From Ureibacillus sp. FSL W7-1570 (lineage in GTDB: Bacteria > Bacillota > Bacilli > Bacillales_A > Planococcaceae), in assembly GCF_038593265.1 (NCBI RefSeq), contig NZ_CP151979.1, forward strand, positions 1,302,001 to 1,366,000: a stretch of 64,000 bases of DNA. Reading direction: 5' to 3'. Of the stretch, positions 1 to 10,189 are shown one piece after another. The notes below the pieces were generated by a model. The model did no database searches, was not told the origin of the DNA, and was given only the letters and a program-made list of their open reading frames with translations. The position numbers and the translations under genes are program-made. Numbering within the stretch: position 1 is the first letter of the stretch; each line of letters begins with the position of its first letter.

Positions 1-2510
1 CCGCAAGCCCTCGCCTTTTGGGCAATCCGGCAAATGGATTCTTCCACATCATGCGGAGCCATCATCATCAAATCCGCCAATTCATCAATCACAATTAAAA
101 TATAAGGCAGTTTTAGACGGAGTTTTCCTTCTTGTTCCACCAGTCTATTATATCTTGGCAAATCCCGTACACCTGCATGGGCGAACAATTGATATCTCCG
201 TTCCATCTCATCCACCGCCCACTTCAACGCCGCGGTAGCCGCTTTTACATCGGTAATCACCGGGCTGACAAGGTGCGGAATATGATTATACGGCGCCAAT
301 TCCACCACTTTTGGGTCAATGAGCATCAATCGCAATTCACTCGGTTCAGCCTTCAACAAAAGACTCACTAAAATGGAGTTGATGCACACCGATTTTCCGG
401 ATCCGGTTGCCCCGGCAATCAATCCATGGGGCATTTTGCGCAAATCGATTGTCACCGGCGTCCCCGTTAAATCTAAACCTAGGGCAGCCTCCAATGGCGA
501 ATCCGAATTTAGGAACTGTTCGCTATTGGCCACTTCCGATAATCGCACCGCCCTGGAAATGCGATTTGGTATCTCAATCCCAATGGTGTTTTTTCCCGGA
601 ATTGGTGCCTGGATGCGGATATCTTTCGCAGCAAGGGCAAGCTTTAAGTCATCCGCCAAATTGCGGATCTTGCTAACTTTCGTTCCATGCCCCACTGTAA
701 TTTCAAACTGGGTAACCGCCGGGCCTTGCATAATCGATTCCACTTTGGCGCTCACTTGGAAATAGGACAAAGTTTCCACAAGTTTTTCCGCCTGACTCTC
801 CATCCATTCATAGTCTTCCGTCGATGTTTCCGGAGGTGTCAAATAACTGAGCAGCGGCTTGATGTAATGGGATTCATTACTTTCCGCCGGCTCGTTCAAT
901 GTTTCATGGCGGTTGGTCCCGCTTCCCGATTGATCATCGGCCTGAGTCGAATGTTCAAATGGGTTGATTGCATTTTCACCCTTTATTTCCAACCCTAATG
1001 TATTTTCGTGGTTTTTCAGCTCGATTTCAACCTTTTTCTCCGTCAATCCATTATGATTGTGCTGGTTTTTCTCCCCGGTTTGCCATTGCATTCTTTTCGC
1101 CAATTTTTCTTTATCCGACTTTAACATGATCACGTTAAACGGTATCGGCTTTTTCCTCGTTTGATTGTCATTCGCCGCAGAAGATTCCTGCAGGGATGCG
1201 GGATGACTTCCTTCATCGGAATCCTCTTTGGAAGAAAGATGAACTGTCGCTTCCCCGTGGGAGAATCCCCCGGTTTTTGCCTCCATTGTTTCTGAAGCGC
1301 GATTGTCAAAGACATGGAACCTTTCATCTTCCAATGCTGTCGAAAAATCTTCCGTTCGGGGATCCATTTTTTCGTTCAGAGGATCTGCTTCAACCGGTGA
1401 CGGCTGTTCTTGCTGTTCTTGTTCAACCCCTGCCTCTTCCTGTTGATCCAACCCGTCATCCACAACGCTTCCCCCCGGAAAATCTGGTTGCACCTGCTCA
1501 TTTGGCAACGGTGGAACGTCCCATTCGCCAACGCTTTCGGATGGTGAATATTCTTCATCCTCTTCTTCATATAATGGGTTGTCAATTCCTTCTTGAACAT
1601 CATTCAATCCAATAGTTTCGGAATCCCGATCATGATGTTCTTCCGCGGCATGCCATTCATCCGAAAATTGCGCCGCCTTCACTGTTACTTCATTTGGGGT
1701 TTCCACCAATATTGGCACACTTCCGCCATTTTCTACGAAATCCTTTTCGACATTGCCGGATGGGGCATCCGTGAATTCACCTTCTTCAATCGAAATCGAC
1801 ATGCTTTCTTTCGTTTGATGAAGGATTTGTTCGACTTCTTCCTTCACTTTTTCAATCTGTTTATCAAGTTCCTCTACAACCAGTGTGCCCGGGCTTTTTT
1901 CAATCGTCGCCGATACTTCTTCTTTTCCATCAGGATTTTCCTGCTCATTGGTTCCGCGTTTCTTGGCCAGCAAGGCATTGATCGGTTGTGGTTTTTGAAA
2001 TCCATAAACCGGTGAAGGGACATCGGTTGGGATAAATCTTCTTCGATTGACCGGCATTTGGACTTTTTCTTTTTCTGCGGGTTGCTCCTTCTTTTTCTGT
2101 ACAGGTTTCCGTTTATTTTCCTTCTCCAACAACCGGTCGGCATATCGAGGGGGGACCTTATGTTTCGAACTGGCCGATTTTTTCTTATTTTGTATGCGCA
2201 TTTCCAATAACTCGTGTATTCTTGATACTTCCACATCGTAGATCAATGAACCCTTCTCGTGTTGGGGCCCATTGTTTATAGGGAAATTGTTCTTTGTGTC
2301 TATCGGTTGATTGATAAATTCATTTTTTGGCCGCTGCAACTCTTCATCCGGAATCAATGGAAAACGAAACTTTGGTCTTTGCTGCTCTTTTTCGTATGTA
2401 TGTTCTTGCAACTCTTCTTCTATCTCATGATGGTCGTATTCTTCATATTCTTCCATCATCTCGTCATTTTGGAAAAACCATTTATTCAATGTCTTTTTGA
2501 GCCATTTCAT
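1..2510 (-). CDS. sftA: DNA translocase SftA (FtsK/SpoIIIE family), C-terminus beyond window
   Basis: Soluble FtsK/SpoIIIE-type DNA translocase that clears DNA from the division septum in Bacillus. The start at 2510 (MKWLKKTLNKWFF) follows a GAAAGAGTG ribosome binding site. About 836 codons are visible before the left edge; the end of the motor and the gamma DNA-reading domain are missing. No transmembrane segment is seen at the N-terminus, which separates SftA from SpoIIIE. Residues about 20-560 form a long, charged, Glu/Gln-rich linker. The ATPase part shows Walker A GATGSGKS (near position 400) and Walker B LIVIDELADLMM (near position 70). A terminator separates it from ytpR, so it is probably transcribed separately. 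The ytpT(sftA)-ytpR-ytpQ order is as in B. subtilis. Confidence 0.93.
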   Translation of the reverse strand, partial: MKWLKKTLNKWFFQNDEMMEEYEEYDHHEIEEELQEHTYEKEQQRPKFRFPLIPDEELQRPKNEFINQPIDTKNNFPINNGPQHEKGSLIYDVEVSRIHELLEMRIQNKKKSASSKHKVPPRYADRLLEKENKRKPVQKKKEQPAEKEKVQMPVNRRRFIPTDVPSPVYGFQKPQPINALLAKKRGTNEQENPDGKEEVSATIEKSPGTLVVEELDKQIEKVKEEVEQILHQTKESMSISIEEGEFTDAPSGNVEKDFVENGGSVPILVETPNEVTVKAAQFSDEWHAAEEHHDRDSETIGLNDVQEGIDNPLYEEEDEEYSPSESVGEWDVPPLPNEQVQPDFPGGSVVDDGLDQQEEAGVEQEQQEQPSPVEADPLNEKMDPRTEDFSTALEDERFHVFDNRASETMEAKTGGFSHGEATVHLSSKEDSDEGSHPASLQESSAANDNQTRKKPIPFNVIMLKSDKEKLAKRMQWQTGEKNQHNHNGLTEKKVEIELKNHENTLGLEIKGENAINPFEHSTQADDQSGSGTNRHETLNEPAESNESHYIKPLLSYLTPPETSTEDYEWMESQAEKLVETLSYFQVSAKVESIMQGPAVTQFEITVGHGTKVSKIRNLADDLKLALAAKDIRIQAPIPGKNTIGIEIPNRISRAVRLSEVANSEQFLNSDSPLEAALGLDLTGTPVTIDLRKMPHGLIAGATGSGKSVCINSILVSLLLKAEPSELRLMLIDPKVVELAPYNHIPHLVSPVITDVKAATAALKWAVDEMERRYQLFAHAGVRDLPRYNRLVEQEGKLRLKLPYILIVIDELADLMMMAPHDVEESICRIAQKARAC

Positions 2511-2705
2511 CGGTAATCACTCTTTCTAACGTTAACCTCTTTATAATTATATGATAATAATTGGTTATGAAACTACAATCTTTATAGATTTGCATCATCT
2601 TTCATATATGTATTTCCCACCTGATTCATGCATCAGAATATTAATTGCCCTAAAAGAATAACATAAGTTGTGTTGCAAAATCTTTACATTCCAATAACAT
2701 TCCAA

Positions 2706-2738
2706 TAAAAAAGGCTAGGACATCCACGTCCTAACCCC
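2706..2738 (-). terminator. Intrinsic terminator after ytpR
   Basis: On the minus strand, GGTTAGGAC pairs with GTCCTAGCC across a six-base loop and is followed by TTTTTTATTGG. It lies just past the ytpR stop codon and upstream of sftA. The rest of the 2511-2746 interval is AT-rich; I see no gene in it. Confidence 0.85.
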
Positions 2739-2746
2739 ATTTTTCA

Positions 2747-3361
2747 TCATTTGGAAGGAATTTGAAAAGCGGAACCGACCTCGGCATCATCATCCAACAC
2801 TAAAATGCCTTTTTCTTGTGGTGCGTTCGGAATGGCCAATTCTCTCGCAGAACAAATCATGCCGTAAGAATCCACGCCTCTAAGTTGGGAAGGCTTGATG
2901 ACCATTCCGGATGGCATCACCGCGCCTATTTTTGCAACAACGACCTTTTGCCCCGCTTCCACATTCGGCGCTCCGCAAACAATTTGCAGCACTTCATCGC
3001 CGACATTGACTTTGCATACACTTAATTTGTCCGCATTCGGATGTTTTTCTTTTTCTTCCACGTATCCGACAACAAATTTCGGTGAAAAGTCCACTTCAAT
3101 GGCCAATTCCACATGGTTTTCCTTTAATGCGGACCGGATTTTCTGAACGAGTTCCTCAGTCACTTCCACATTGCCGTTAACATTCAGTTCAACATAATTA
3201 CTCGCATTGAACAAATTGAATCCTTTTACTTCGCCCGTTGTTTTTTCTTTTATTAAAGCGACATCCCCCACACGCTCCACTTCCGGTGCGATGACATCTT
3301 CCGTCGTCAGTTGAACTAATAGTACATCTCCCACATGTTCTTTATTGTATGCTGCAATCAT
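2747..3361 (-). CDS. ytpR: YtpR family tRNA-binding domain protein
   Basis: 204-residue protein with a C-terminal EMAP/Csp21-type tRNA-binding OB-fold (about residues 95-195; [56 protein letters not shown]). It resembles the N-terminal part of bacterial PheT. The cellular role is not established. I chose the ATG at 3361 because GGAGACG lies about 10 bases upstream; a longer reading from 3385 would put this site inside the coding sequence and overlap ytpQ. Length matches the roughly 200-residue B. subtilis protein. It is probably co-transcribed with ytpQ, 20 bases upstream. Confidence 0.9.
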   Translation of the reverse strand: MIAAYNKEHVGDVLLVQLTTEDVIAPEVERVGDVALIKEKTTGEVKGFNLFNASNYVELNVNGNVEVTEELVQKIRSALKENHVELAIEVDFSPKFVVGYVEEKEKHPNADKLSVCKVNVGDEVLQIVCGAPNVEAGQKVVVAKIGAVMPSGMVIKPSQLRGVDSYGMICSARELAIPNAPQEKGILVLDDDAEVGSAFQIPSK

Positions 3362-3381
3362 TCTGCTACTTCGTCTCCTTT

Positions 3382-4179
3382 TCATCGATTTTTTGCCAGA
3401 ATAAATATCGGCGTCAATTCTCCATTTTCATATACAAAGGATAATGATGTAATGGGAACACGCCCGATGGAAAAGAAATGCATGGTCATTTGAGCCAGCA
3501 CATCATAGCCGGTTTCATTTCGGATATCTCCAATAATCAGCACATCTTGATGGGGAACGGAGATGGCCATATCTCCTTCAATTCTTTCTCTCATTTCTTT
3601 TAAAAAGGCTTCATTCAAAAGTCTGCTTGCATCATAACCGTCATTTTCATTGACAAAATAAAAAATATTGCCTGCCACTTCATCTTTCTTCACATCCGTC
3701 GGCAACTTCTTCACGGAAAAACGGGCAACTTCCCGTATTTGATCGGCAGTGGCATTTAACTTCGGAAGCATGGATTCATCTATCAACCTGTAAGTCGTTC
3801 CTAAATCCAACGCATAATAAATGCGTGTTTCTGCCGTATGATCGGAAACGACAAAAGGATGCCCTTCTTTCGATTTCAATGGAAAAGAGGTGGAACGGAT
3901 CACCGGATAGATGTTTGTCAGGCTGAAGATGTCTTCATTCCGTTCCTTCTCCATCGCATCAAAGGTCTGTTCGATTGTATATATCACATCTTCCAACGCT
4001 TTTTCCTGTCTTTCATTGTATTTCGCCAGTATTCCCGGAAGATGGATTTCCATTCCTTTTTTCAGTGTTTTATGATCTAATCGCAATTTGTCATCTTTGC
4101 GATTGTATGAGAAATCAAATTTTTCCGTACCCAATCGTTCTTTTAATAGTTCGACGAGCTGTTCAGGCTTCACAATCAT
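3382..4179 (-). CDS. ytpQ: YtpQ family protein (DUF1444)
   Basis: Conserved Bacillales protein of the DUF1444/YtpQ family, about 265 residues, of unknown function and probably cytoplasmic (no signal peptide or membrane segment). Recognised from overall sequence ([14 protein letters not shown] at the N-terminus, [21 protein letters not shown] in the middle) and from its place before ytpR. The start is uncertain: AAGGAAG lies only two bases before the ATG at 4179 but at ideal spacing from a GTG at 4173. An upstream in-frame ATG at 4236 has no ribosome binding site. Confidence 0.85.
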   Translation of the reverse strand: MIVKPEQLVELLKERLGTEKFDFSYNRKDDKLRLDHKTLKKGMEIHLPGILAKYNERQEKALEDVIYTIEQTFDAMEKERNEDIFSLTNIYPVIRSTSFPLKSKEGHPFVVSDHTAETRIYYALDLGTTYRLIDESMLPKLNATADQIREVARFSVKKLPTDVKKDEVAGNIFYFVNENDGYDASRLLNEAFLKEMRERIEGDMAISVPHQDVLIIGDIRNETGYDVLAQMTMHFFSIGRVPITSLSFVYENGELTPIFILAKNR

Positions 4180-4285
4180 CACTTCCTTATATGCACAAAT
4201 AAACGGCTCACCCAACGTGAACCGTTTTATTTTCATGCTTCTATTGTATCAGAAGTGATGAGTGTTCGTCATTAAAATGAACCTT

Positions 4286-4801
4286 TCAGCGCTCCACTTC
4301 GACAGAGCGGGCAATCATCATCATCTCTACCAGCTTATCATCCATTTTCCGGTCGTTTGAGATGGTAGAAACTTTTACTCCGCCACTGCTGGCGATCAGT
4401 TCAAATTGTTCATCGCCATGATTGAGCACCATTGTAAATCCAAAAGCGCCGTCCAATTCAACGGGTTGTTCCTTTACAATTTTGTCGGACATGCTGTTTT
4501 TTAACAATTCATAATGAAGTTTGCTGTCTTCTTCTTCATTTACATTTACGAATAGAATATATTTGTTTTTTCCTTGAGATAGAACGTAATTGTTAACGTC
4601 ATCGGTTTCTTTGATGCTATAGCCTGATGGTAGATAGAGATCGATTTGGCCAATTTTCTTATTCGGCTCCCTTGGAGATTCCTCAAATACGGTTTGTGCA
4701 CTAGCAACCCCTATATTGATTTGCTCTTCCACGGACTTTCCACATCCGGATAACACAAGCAACAACATGGCGCTAATGGTTAATAATAACCATTTCTTCA
4801 T
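4286..4801 (-). CDS. Putative lipoprotein of unknown function
   Basis: 171 residues beginning with a lipoprotein signal peptide: MKKW, a hydrophobic stretch, then lipobox LSGC with Cys at about residue 20. The mature protein is therefore probably anchored to the outer face of the membrane. No catalytic motif or named family is recognised. The body is acidic with mixed alpha/beta character (IGQIDLYLPSGYSI, FELIASSGGVKVSTISND). B. subtilis has thioredoxin-like ytpP near this point, but this protein has no CxxC and is not that. It lies between ytpQ and a DUF84 gene, with about 105 bases on either side. Confidence 0.75.
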   Translation of the reverse strand: MKKWLLLTISAMLLLVLSGCGKSVEEQINIGVASAQTVFEESPREPNKKIGQIDLYLPSGYSIKETDDVNNYVLSQGKNKYILFVNVNEEEDSKLHYELLKNSMSDKIVKEQPVELDGAFGFTMVLNHGDEQFELIASSGGVKVSTISNDRKMDDKLVEMMMIARSVEVER

Positions 4802-4908
4802 TTCTTTTTCACATCCTTTACCAAACTATATTTTAGTAGGATATCGATACGAGCGCAATCTTAAATTCTATTAGTAGATGAATAGACAAAAAGCAGAAAG
4901 CGTCGTCA

Positions 4909-5430
4909 CTATCTATTTTCTTTTGCAAAAAGGTACTGTCCGACCAAAATTTTCACAATATGTTCAAACATTTCTGTTCGGCTGATGAGGTTTGCCGTCA
5001 GTATGCCGATGGCGCCTTTATGATGGCGGGTACCCTTTTCATGCGCATATTCATCCATGACCGGCCCCAATTCTTCACCGTCCCTAAGTTTCTCCGCGAT
5101 TTTCTCCGGTAACATAAACAGCGCTCCTGCCGCAGTCAACACTTGGCCATTTTTTAATGCCAGCGCCCCCCAATTGCAGCAATACATGATGCCTTCCATT
5201 TCCCGAACTCCGCCTTCAAGGCCAAAATTCAAATCCGCCCCGGTTGCTTCCAGCGCATTCAATGCACGATTGATGGCACCTTGTCTCGTTTCTTCGTCAG
5301 AGAATGGTTGATTTGAAACATTTGAAGGGACGTCCACTTCCAAAAATTCAACATCGTCAAAGTATGTATTGATTACATTTTGCACCGCTAAAGCCTTTGC
5401 ACGATTGAGTGTTCCGATTGCCACTTTCAT
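4909..5430 (-). CDS. DUF84 family NTPase (YjjX-like inosine/xanthosine triphosphatase)
   Basis: 173 residues of the DUF84/YjjX family, which in characterised members hydrolyses the non-canonical nucleotides ITP and XTP. Visible family features are the N-terminal IGTLNRAKALAVQNV segment, the SNQPFSDEETRQGAINRA loop (phosphate and metal contacts in the ITPase fold) and GLEGGVREMEG. ATG start at 5430 with GAGGGAAC upstream. The substrate is inferred from the family. The stand-alone gene between the lipoprotein and ytoP suggests a housekeeping nucleotide-pool cleaning role. Confidence 0.85.
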   Translation of the reverse strand: MKVAIGTLNRAKALAVQNVINTYFDDVEFLEVDVPSNVSNQPFSDEETRQGAINRALNALEATGADLNFGLEGGVREMEGIMYCCNWGALALKNGQVLTAAGALFMLPEKIAEKLRDGEELGPVMDEYAHEKGTRHHKGAIGILTANLISRTEMFEHIVKILVGQYLFAKENR

Positions 5431-5514
5431 GTTGTTCCCTCATTTCACTTTACTATCATTATGTTCCCAATTTTCGCAGATTTTCATTACATTCTCATTA
5501 CATCTGTGTAACAG

Positions 5515-5552
5515 AATAAATCGCCGTTTCCCGAAGAAACGACGAAATGTAA
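5515..5552 (-). terminator. Possible terminator after ytoP
   Basis: On the minus strand CGTCGTTTC and GAAACGGCG pair around a TTCG loop, followed by ATTTATTC. The U-run is weak, so this is tentative. It lies about 20-60 bases beyond the ytoP stop codon. Confidence 0.45.
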
Positions 5553-5573
5553 TTTTTTCTTCATATAAACCTC

Positions 5574-6650
5574 TTACGGATTTTGGAGAATGGTATCAAC
5601 CGTTGTCCGGTCCAAAGATCGGATTAACTTGACAAGCAACTCTTTTGCCGCCAAATAATCATCTACATGGATGATGGAAGCGGATGTATGGATATAGCGG
5701 GAACATATGCCAACGACCGCACTTGGTATGCCGCCGTTCATCGTATGAACTCTTCCCGCATCCGTTCCACCTTTTGAAACGAAGTATTGGTAAGGGATAT
5801 GATTGGATTCTGCCGTATCCAAAATGAAATCCCTCAATGAGCGATGTGTGACCATCGTTGGGTCATAGATGCGCAACAATACCCCTTTCCCCAATTGTCC
5901 AAATTCGTTCCGATCGCCAGTGACATCATTGGCGGCAGAAGCATCCAATGCAAAGAACAAATCCGGTTGGATCATATGAGCGGATACTTGGGCACCGCGC
6001 AGACCGACTTCCTCCATGACATTTGCGCCGGAATAAAGGTGATTCACCACTTTTTCATCTTTCAATTCTTTTAAAAGTTCGATGGCAAGTCCGCAACCAT
6101 AACGGTTATCCCAAGCCTTGGCCATAATTTTTTTCGGATTCGCCATCACCGTAAATGGACAAACGGGAATGATGGATTGTCCAGGACGAATGCCCATATT
6201 GATTGCATCTTCTTTATTGTCCGCACCGACATCGATCAACATATCTTTTACATCGACCGGCTTCTTCCGCTGTTCTTCCGTCAATAAATGCGGCGGCGTC
6301 GATGCAATGACACCCGGGATTTCCCGTTCTTTTGCATAAATTTTCACCCGCTGAGCAAGCAACACTTGAGCATTCCATCCGCCCAACGTTTGAAAGCGGA
6401 TCATGCCATTGTCGGTAATGCCAGTGACCATGAATCCCACTTCATCCATATGGCCCGCCACCAGGATTTTTGGCGCATTTGTTTCTTCCGACTTGCGCAA
6501 TCCGAAAATTCCGCCCAAATTGTCTTGCACGATTTCATCCGCATATTTTTCCAGTTCTTTGCGCATAAACGCACGCACCTGATGCTCGTTTCCAGGCGCT
6601 CCCGGGAGTTCCGTCAATGTTTTAAATAATTGCAAAGTTTCTTCATTCAC
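5574..6650 (-). CDS. ytoP: M42 family glutamyl/leucyl aminopeptidase YtoP
   Basis: 358-residue zinc/cobalt aminopeptidase of the M42 (TET-type) family, probably cytoplasmic and trimming N-terminal residues from peptides. Metal and catalytic motifs are all present: [11 protein letters not shown] (His/Asp ligand), [12 protein letters not shown] (bridging Asp), [12 protein letters not shown] (general base and ligand Glu), ALDAS and [11 protein letters not shown] (His ligand). The start is a GTG at 6650, preceded by AAGGAGTG at good spacing. Length agrees with the family (about 355). Neighbouring genes match the B. subtilis order ytpQ-ytoP-ytzB. Confidence 0.93.
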   Translation of the reverse strand: MNEETLQLFKTLTELPGAPGNEHQVRAFMRKELEKYADEIVQDNLGGIFGLRKSEETNAPKILVAGHMDEVGFMVTGITDNGMIRFQTLGGWNAQVLLAQRVKIYAKEREIPGVIASTPPHLLTEEQRKKPVDVKDMLIDVGADNKEDAINMGIRPGQSIIPVCPFTVMANPKKIMAKAWDNRYGCGLAIELLKELKDEKVVNHLYSGANVMEEVGLRGAQVSAHMIQPDLFFALDASAANDVTGDRNEFGQLGKGVLLRIYDPTMVTHRSLRDFILDTAESNHIPYQYFVSKGGTDAGRVHTMNGGIPSAVVGICSRYIHTSASIIHVDDYLAAKELLVKLIRSLDRTTVDTILQNP

Positions 6651-6892
6651 TATGGAACACTCCTTCTTGTTATACTTGTTTTATTTTAGCACAATCACGG
6701 GAAAACATTGGAACTGCAAACCGCATTTTCAGTCTGGGCAAAAAGATTTAATCTTTTACTTAAGGCAACAAAAAGGAAATTGAAACTATTTTATAGAAAT
6801 GAGTATATAATCGGGAAAATGTTTCATCCTGCTTTGAGAAGGCCCAAATAGAAATTTAATGGTACAATGGTATCTGAGGAGGGAATTGGAAA

Positions 6893-7207
6893 ATGAATTT
6901 ACGTGATTTTATGTTGGGAGTAACAACTGGATTAGCTGCGGCGGTCATCATAAAAGAAGCATCAGAACGAATTCAGCCTTATATGAATCCAAATCAAATT
7001 TTGGAAAATATTAAAGAGGAATTTCGAAAAGAGAGCCCAATTGATGGTTCATGGATTTATATGAAACCTGAAAATTTCCATAACGGAATTATGACAATCC
7101 CGGTTTATCGTGGCGGCATTTCAAGGGTTGTCGAGGGCGAAGTGGAAAACTTTGAATTTGCAGCCGATGCCCGTTCAGGGGTCATCGTTGAATTGAAGAA
7201 AACTTGA
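6893..7207 (+). CDS. ytzB: Small YtzB-like protein with PepSY-like C-terminus
   Basis: 104 residues. The N-terminus (LRDFMLGVTTGLAAAVIIKEA) is a short hydrophobic anchor or export signal. The C-terminal half (SRVVEGEVENFEFAADARSGVIVELKK) resembles the end of a PepSY domain. ATG follows GAGGAGGGAATTGG. It is convergent with ytnP and shares a terminator. Assignment to ytzB rests on this position and the PepSY-like tail. Function is unknown; PepSY domains are often inhibitory modules in secreted or membrane proteins. Confidence 0.7.
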   Translation: MNLRDFMLGVTTGLAAAVIIKEASERIQPYMNPNQILENIKEEFRKESPIDGSWIYMKPENFHNGIMTIPVYRGGISRVVEGEVENFEFAADARSGVIVELKKT

Positions 7208-7240
7208 CAAAAAAAGATGGGAAATATCCCATCTTTTTTA
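7208..7240. terminator. Bidirectional terminator between ytzB and ytnP
   Basis: GATGGGA pairs with TCCCATC around AATA, with an A-run on the left and a T-run on the right. It can terminate ytzB on the plus strand and ytnP on the minus strand; it overlaps the ytnP stop codon. Confidence 0.9.
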
Positions 7241-8110
7241 GTTATTTGTCTGGAATTGGATTTTCGCTTCTTTCCCGCGCTTCATGGAATCAATGATTTC
7301 TTTTCCCGTTTCATCCCACTGAACCATGCGGTAGTACGCATCGTGATAGAAGATGAATTTATATCCGCCCGTATAGGCTTCTTTTAAAATCTTCTCTTTT
7401 GCGAAGATGCTTGTCATTGGGTAATCATCATAAGCCATCACCCATAACGGATTTTGATGGGCATGGGTTGGCATAATGTCGGCCATATGAATGAGGGTTT
7501 CGCCCTTTTGTTTCAATTTCACAATGGCATGTCCGTCACTATGGCCGCCCGTATGAATCATTTCAATCCCAGGAGCAATTTCGATAAAGTCGTTGAATGT
7601 CACCACTTGATCTTGAATCGGCTCCCAATTTTCCACCCAGTAAGTGGCTTTTGAACGGATATTCGGATTGCGCATTTCATCCCATTCAATTTGGGAAACG
7701 TAAATTTTGGCTTTTGGGAAAGTGGAAACCAATTGTTCACCTTCATATTTTGTCAATCCGCTGGCATGATCGAAGTGCATATGGGTCATCAAAATTCCAT
7801 CAATATCTTCAACTGTCAAACCTAATTTTTGTAAGCTCTCCTCAATATTGGACAACTCGGTCACACCATAGTTGCGGATTTGCTTTTCATTTAATTTATT
7901 TCCAATTCCGCTGTCAATCATATAATTTTTTCCATTATATTGAATGAGAATGGGTTCACAGGATAATTCGATTTGATTTTTCTCGTTTGAAGGATACTTC
8001 CTGGACCATAAAGGTTTTGGAACCACTCCAAACATTGCACCCCCATCCAGCGATGTAACGCCCCCATCCAGCCATGTCAGCGTCATATCATGAAATTGCA
8101 GTTTGTCCAT
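7238..8110 (-). CDS. ytnP: MBL-fold metallo-hydrolase YtnP (AHL lactonase-like)
   Basis: 290-residue metallo-beta-lactamase-fold hydrolase. The zinc motif is HMHFDH (about residue 105-110), with further ligands in the TGGHSDGH and MADIMPTH segments. B. subtilis YtnP hydrolyses N-acyl homoserine lactones and interferes with streptomycete signalling; the same activity is inferred here. The N-terminal [25 protein letters not shown] is typical of YtnP. I chose the second of two adjacent ATGs (8110) because GGGGGAGAA then has better spacing. No signal peptide. Confidence 0.9.
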   Translation of the reverse strand: MDKLQFHDMTLTWLDGGVTSLDGGAMFGVVPKPLWSRKYPSNEKNQIELSCEPILIQYNGKNYMIDSGIGNKLNEKQIRNYGVTELSNIEESLQKLGLTVEDIDGILMTHMHFDHASGLTKYEGEQLVSTFPKAKIYVSQIEWDEMRNPNIRSKATYWVENWEPIQDQVVTFNDFIEIAPGIEMIHTGGHSDGHAIVKLKQKGETLIHMADIMPTHAHQNPLWVMAYDDYPMTSIFAKEKILKEAYTGGYKFIFYHDAYYRMVQWDETGKEIIDSMKRGKEAKIQFQTNN

Positions 8111-8205
8111 CATTTCTCCCCCCTGATGAAAATTAAAATATCTATATCAATTGATTGAAACAGCTGCCATTGTTGGACAATGGAACGTTTCAACAACTGA
8201 ACCCC

Positions 8206-8853
8206 TTATTTTTTCACAAATTTCGATTCCAATCGGTAAATCGGCTGCCCCAATGACGAAAACTTTTCTTCGTATTCTGTCCGTATATTATCTTCCGGTT
8301 CATTGGCATGCAAGTCCAAAGATACGTCTTTTAAGACCATGCCATATTGGGACATGGAAACCAATGAAAATTCAAATAGCCCGCGATTATCCGTTTTAAA
8401 ATGGATTTCGCCTTCATCCACCAATATCGATTCATAAATGCTCAGAAATTTTTCGTGGGTTAATCTGCGCTTTGCATGGCGTTTTTTTGGCCAAGGATCC
8501 GAAAAATTCAAATAGATACGGTGGACATCATTTTTTTGGAAAAATTTCTCCAACTCTTCAGCATTGACTTTCAATAAGCGCAAGTTTGGAGGCGAACCCG
8601 CTTCCAACGCTTTTTCCAATGCTTTTACGATGACTTTGTCATATAATTCGATTCCAATATAGTTGATATCCGGATTGGCTTGGGCCATACCCACGATAAA
8701 TTGCCCTTTTCCTGAACCCACTTCGATATGTAATGGATGATCATTTCCGAAAATCTCACTCCACTTCCCTTTATAATCTTCAGGATTTGGAATGACCACC
8801 TCGGGATGTTGCTGAATAAATTCCCGAGCCCAAGGTTTATTTCGCATTCTCAC
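8206..8853 (-). CDS. trmB: tRNA (guanine-N7-)-methyltransferase
   Basis: 215-residue Rossmann-fold methyltransferase that makes m7G46 in tRNA. SAM site [12 protein letters not shown] (about residues 42-53) and the TrmB signature [16 protein letters not shown] (about 118-133) are present, followed by [14 protein letters not shown]. The start is a GTG at 8853 two codons before ATG CGA; both readings give the usual [10 protein letters not shown]-terminus in effect. Single-domain form as in B. subtilis. Confidence 0.95.
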   Translation of the reverse strand: MRMRNKPWAREFIQQHPEVVIPNPEDYKGKWSEIFGNDHPLHIEVGSGKGQFIVGMAQANPDINYIGIELYDKVIVKALEKALEAGSPPNLRLLKVNAEELEKFFQKNDVHRIYLNFSDPWPKKRHAKRRLTHEKFLSIYESILVDEGEIHFKTDNRGLFEFSLVSMSQYGMVLKDVSLDLHANEPEDNIRTEYEEKFSSLGQPIYRLESKFVKK

Positions 8854-8974
8854 GACAATACCCTACTTTCTATGATGTTTTCTTATTTTATATTATCCAG
8901 GATTTGTTGATAAGATCAGGATTAAATTATGTAATAAGCCTCTTTTGGGAAGTCTTTTCCCTATCCTTCATGTC

Positions 8975-9982
8975 TTATTGACGGATGTTATCTTCCCTTT
9001 CCGGTTCCTGATTGGAAGCTTGCCAAATGGCCCGGCTATAGGAAGTTGTATCCACATTGCTTAAAATGGCTTGAGCCGCCTCAATCTGTTTCTTTTTAAT
9101 AGGAGACGGTGAATATTTCAGCTGTTGCAGCCACTCGGTATATCCGCGCTTATCGACAAGTTGCACGTTGAATAAAGACATGGATTGCGCAAAATAACCG
9201 GTCCGTGACAACAAGATTTTCCGAATCGGAAAATCCGCCTGATGATTTTTGAATAGCTGGGATACAATGGCATCCATCCGATTGAGTTGGATGATCGGAT
9301 TCAATATTTTTTCATTTCTCTTTCCGATCTTTTTCGTCCAAAACCGGTCGCCATCACCAATATACACGGCATCCTCTTCCTGCTCCACCAATGTGATGCA
9401 TAAACACTCGGTCGGCGTTAAAATGATGACGTCCAACTCTACAGGCGCCTTTTTTATTTTAATAATCGGATAATAAAATACCAGATAATTATCCGGCAAT
9501 CGTTGGAGAACCGTTCTTAAAAAACCGTCCCGATAAAAGCGCGGATCGATATAAGATTTTTCCAATAACGTTGAACTGGCCCACTTTAATTGAAAATGGA
9601 AAAACTGGTCAAGAAACATCCGTTTTAAATCTTCGAGGTTATCCGGTTGATAAACAATATTTGGCTCAAAGGACAAAGTGGATTCCGCTTCAAAATGCTC
9701 CTCCCGATCCTCCATCGCTTCATGGGATACATCAACGGACTCGATATCCTCTTCTTCCTCCATCCGTTTCTTGTGCAGCCATTTTTTTATAAAGGAGAAG
9801 CGTTTCGGTTGTTCTTCCTCTTCCTCGATATGCTTCCAAATGATCGGTTCTTCCCCGGTAAGCCACTGCTGCTTCACTTTTTCCCACTGCGTTCTTTTTA
9901 AACGGACGTATTGGGTAGGATATCTTGTTATATCAATCTGATATCTTGAAATATAGTCTTGCAGTTTTATTAGTTGAGCCAA
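8975..9982 (-). CDS. Conserved hypothetical protein with NERD-like region
   Basis: About 335 residues, cytoplasmic. The C-terminal half (VELDVIILTPTECLCITLVE, then conserved W/K and LNRMDAIVSQL) resembles the nuclease-related NERD domain, in which an acidic residue in a DxIIxTP strand is typical. The middle (about residues 80-125) is very acidic and low-complexity. The start is probably the TTG at 9982: AGGAGAG lies eight bases upstream and gives MAQLIKLQDYISRYQ. The in-frame TTG at 10012 has no site. Role unknown. It sits between trmB and dat. Confidence 0.65.
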   Translation of the reverse strand: MAQLIKLQDYISRYQIDITRYPTQYVRLKRTQWEKVKQQWLTGEEPIIWKHIEEEEEQPKRFSFIKKWLHKKRMEEEEDIESVDVSHEAMEDREEHFEAESTLSFEPNIVYQPDNLEDLKRMFLDQFFHFQLKWASSTLLEKSYIDPRFYRDGFLRTVLQRLPDNYLVFYYPIIKIKKAPVELDVIILTPTECLCITLVEQEEDAVYIGDGDRFWTKKIGKRNEKILNPIIQLNRMDAIVSQLFKNHQADFPIRKILLSRTGYFAQSMSLFNVQLVDKRGYTEWLQQLKYSPSPIKKKQIEAAQAILSNVDTTSYSRAIWQASNQEPEREDNIRQ

Positions 9983-10120
9983 TGAAAACACTCTCCTACT
10001 AACTCTCTTCAATCCATTTTACATGACAGTCCAAAAAATTCATAGTGACCGTTATCTTTGAAAAATAAAAAAATTCCTCATCCTTGAGAAGATTCGGGTT
10101 TGATAAAGCATTCCACAAGC

Positions 10121-10156
10121 AAAAAAGTACCCTCTTTTTTGAAGAGGATACTTTTA
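10121..10156 (-). terminator. Intrinsic terminator after dat
   Basis: On the minus strand AAAGTATCCTCTT pairs with AAGAGGGTACTTT (one G-U), followed by TTTTGC. It lies about 35 bases past the dat stop codon. Confidence 0.85.
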
Positions 10157-10189
10157 ATAGAAAGAATTTATCCTATCCAGCAATCACAA

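Noticed and set aside
319-1615. Plus-strand frames of up to 148 codons opposite sftA
   Set aside because: They are shadows of the conserved FtsK-type coding sequence on the minus strand.
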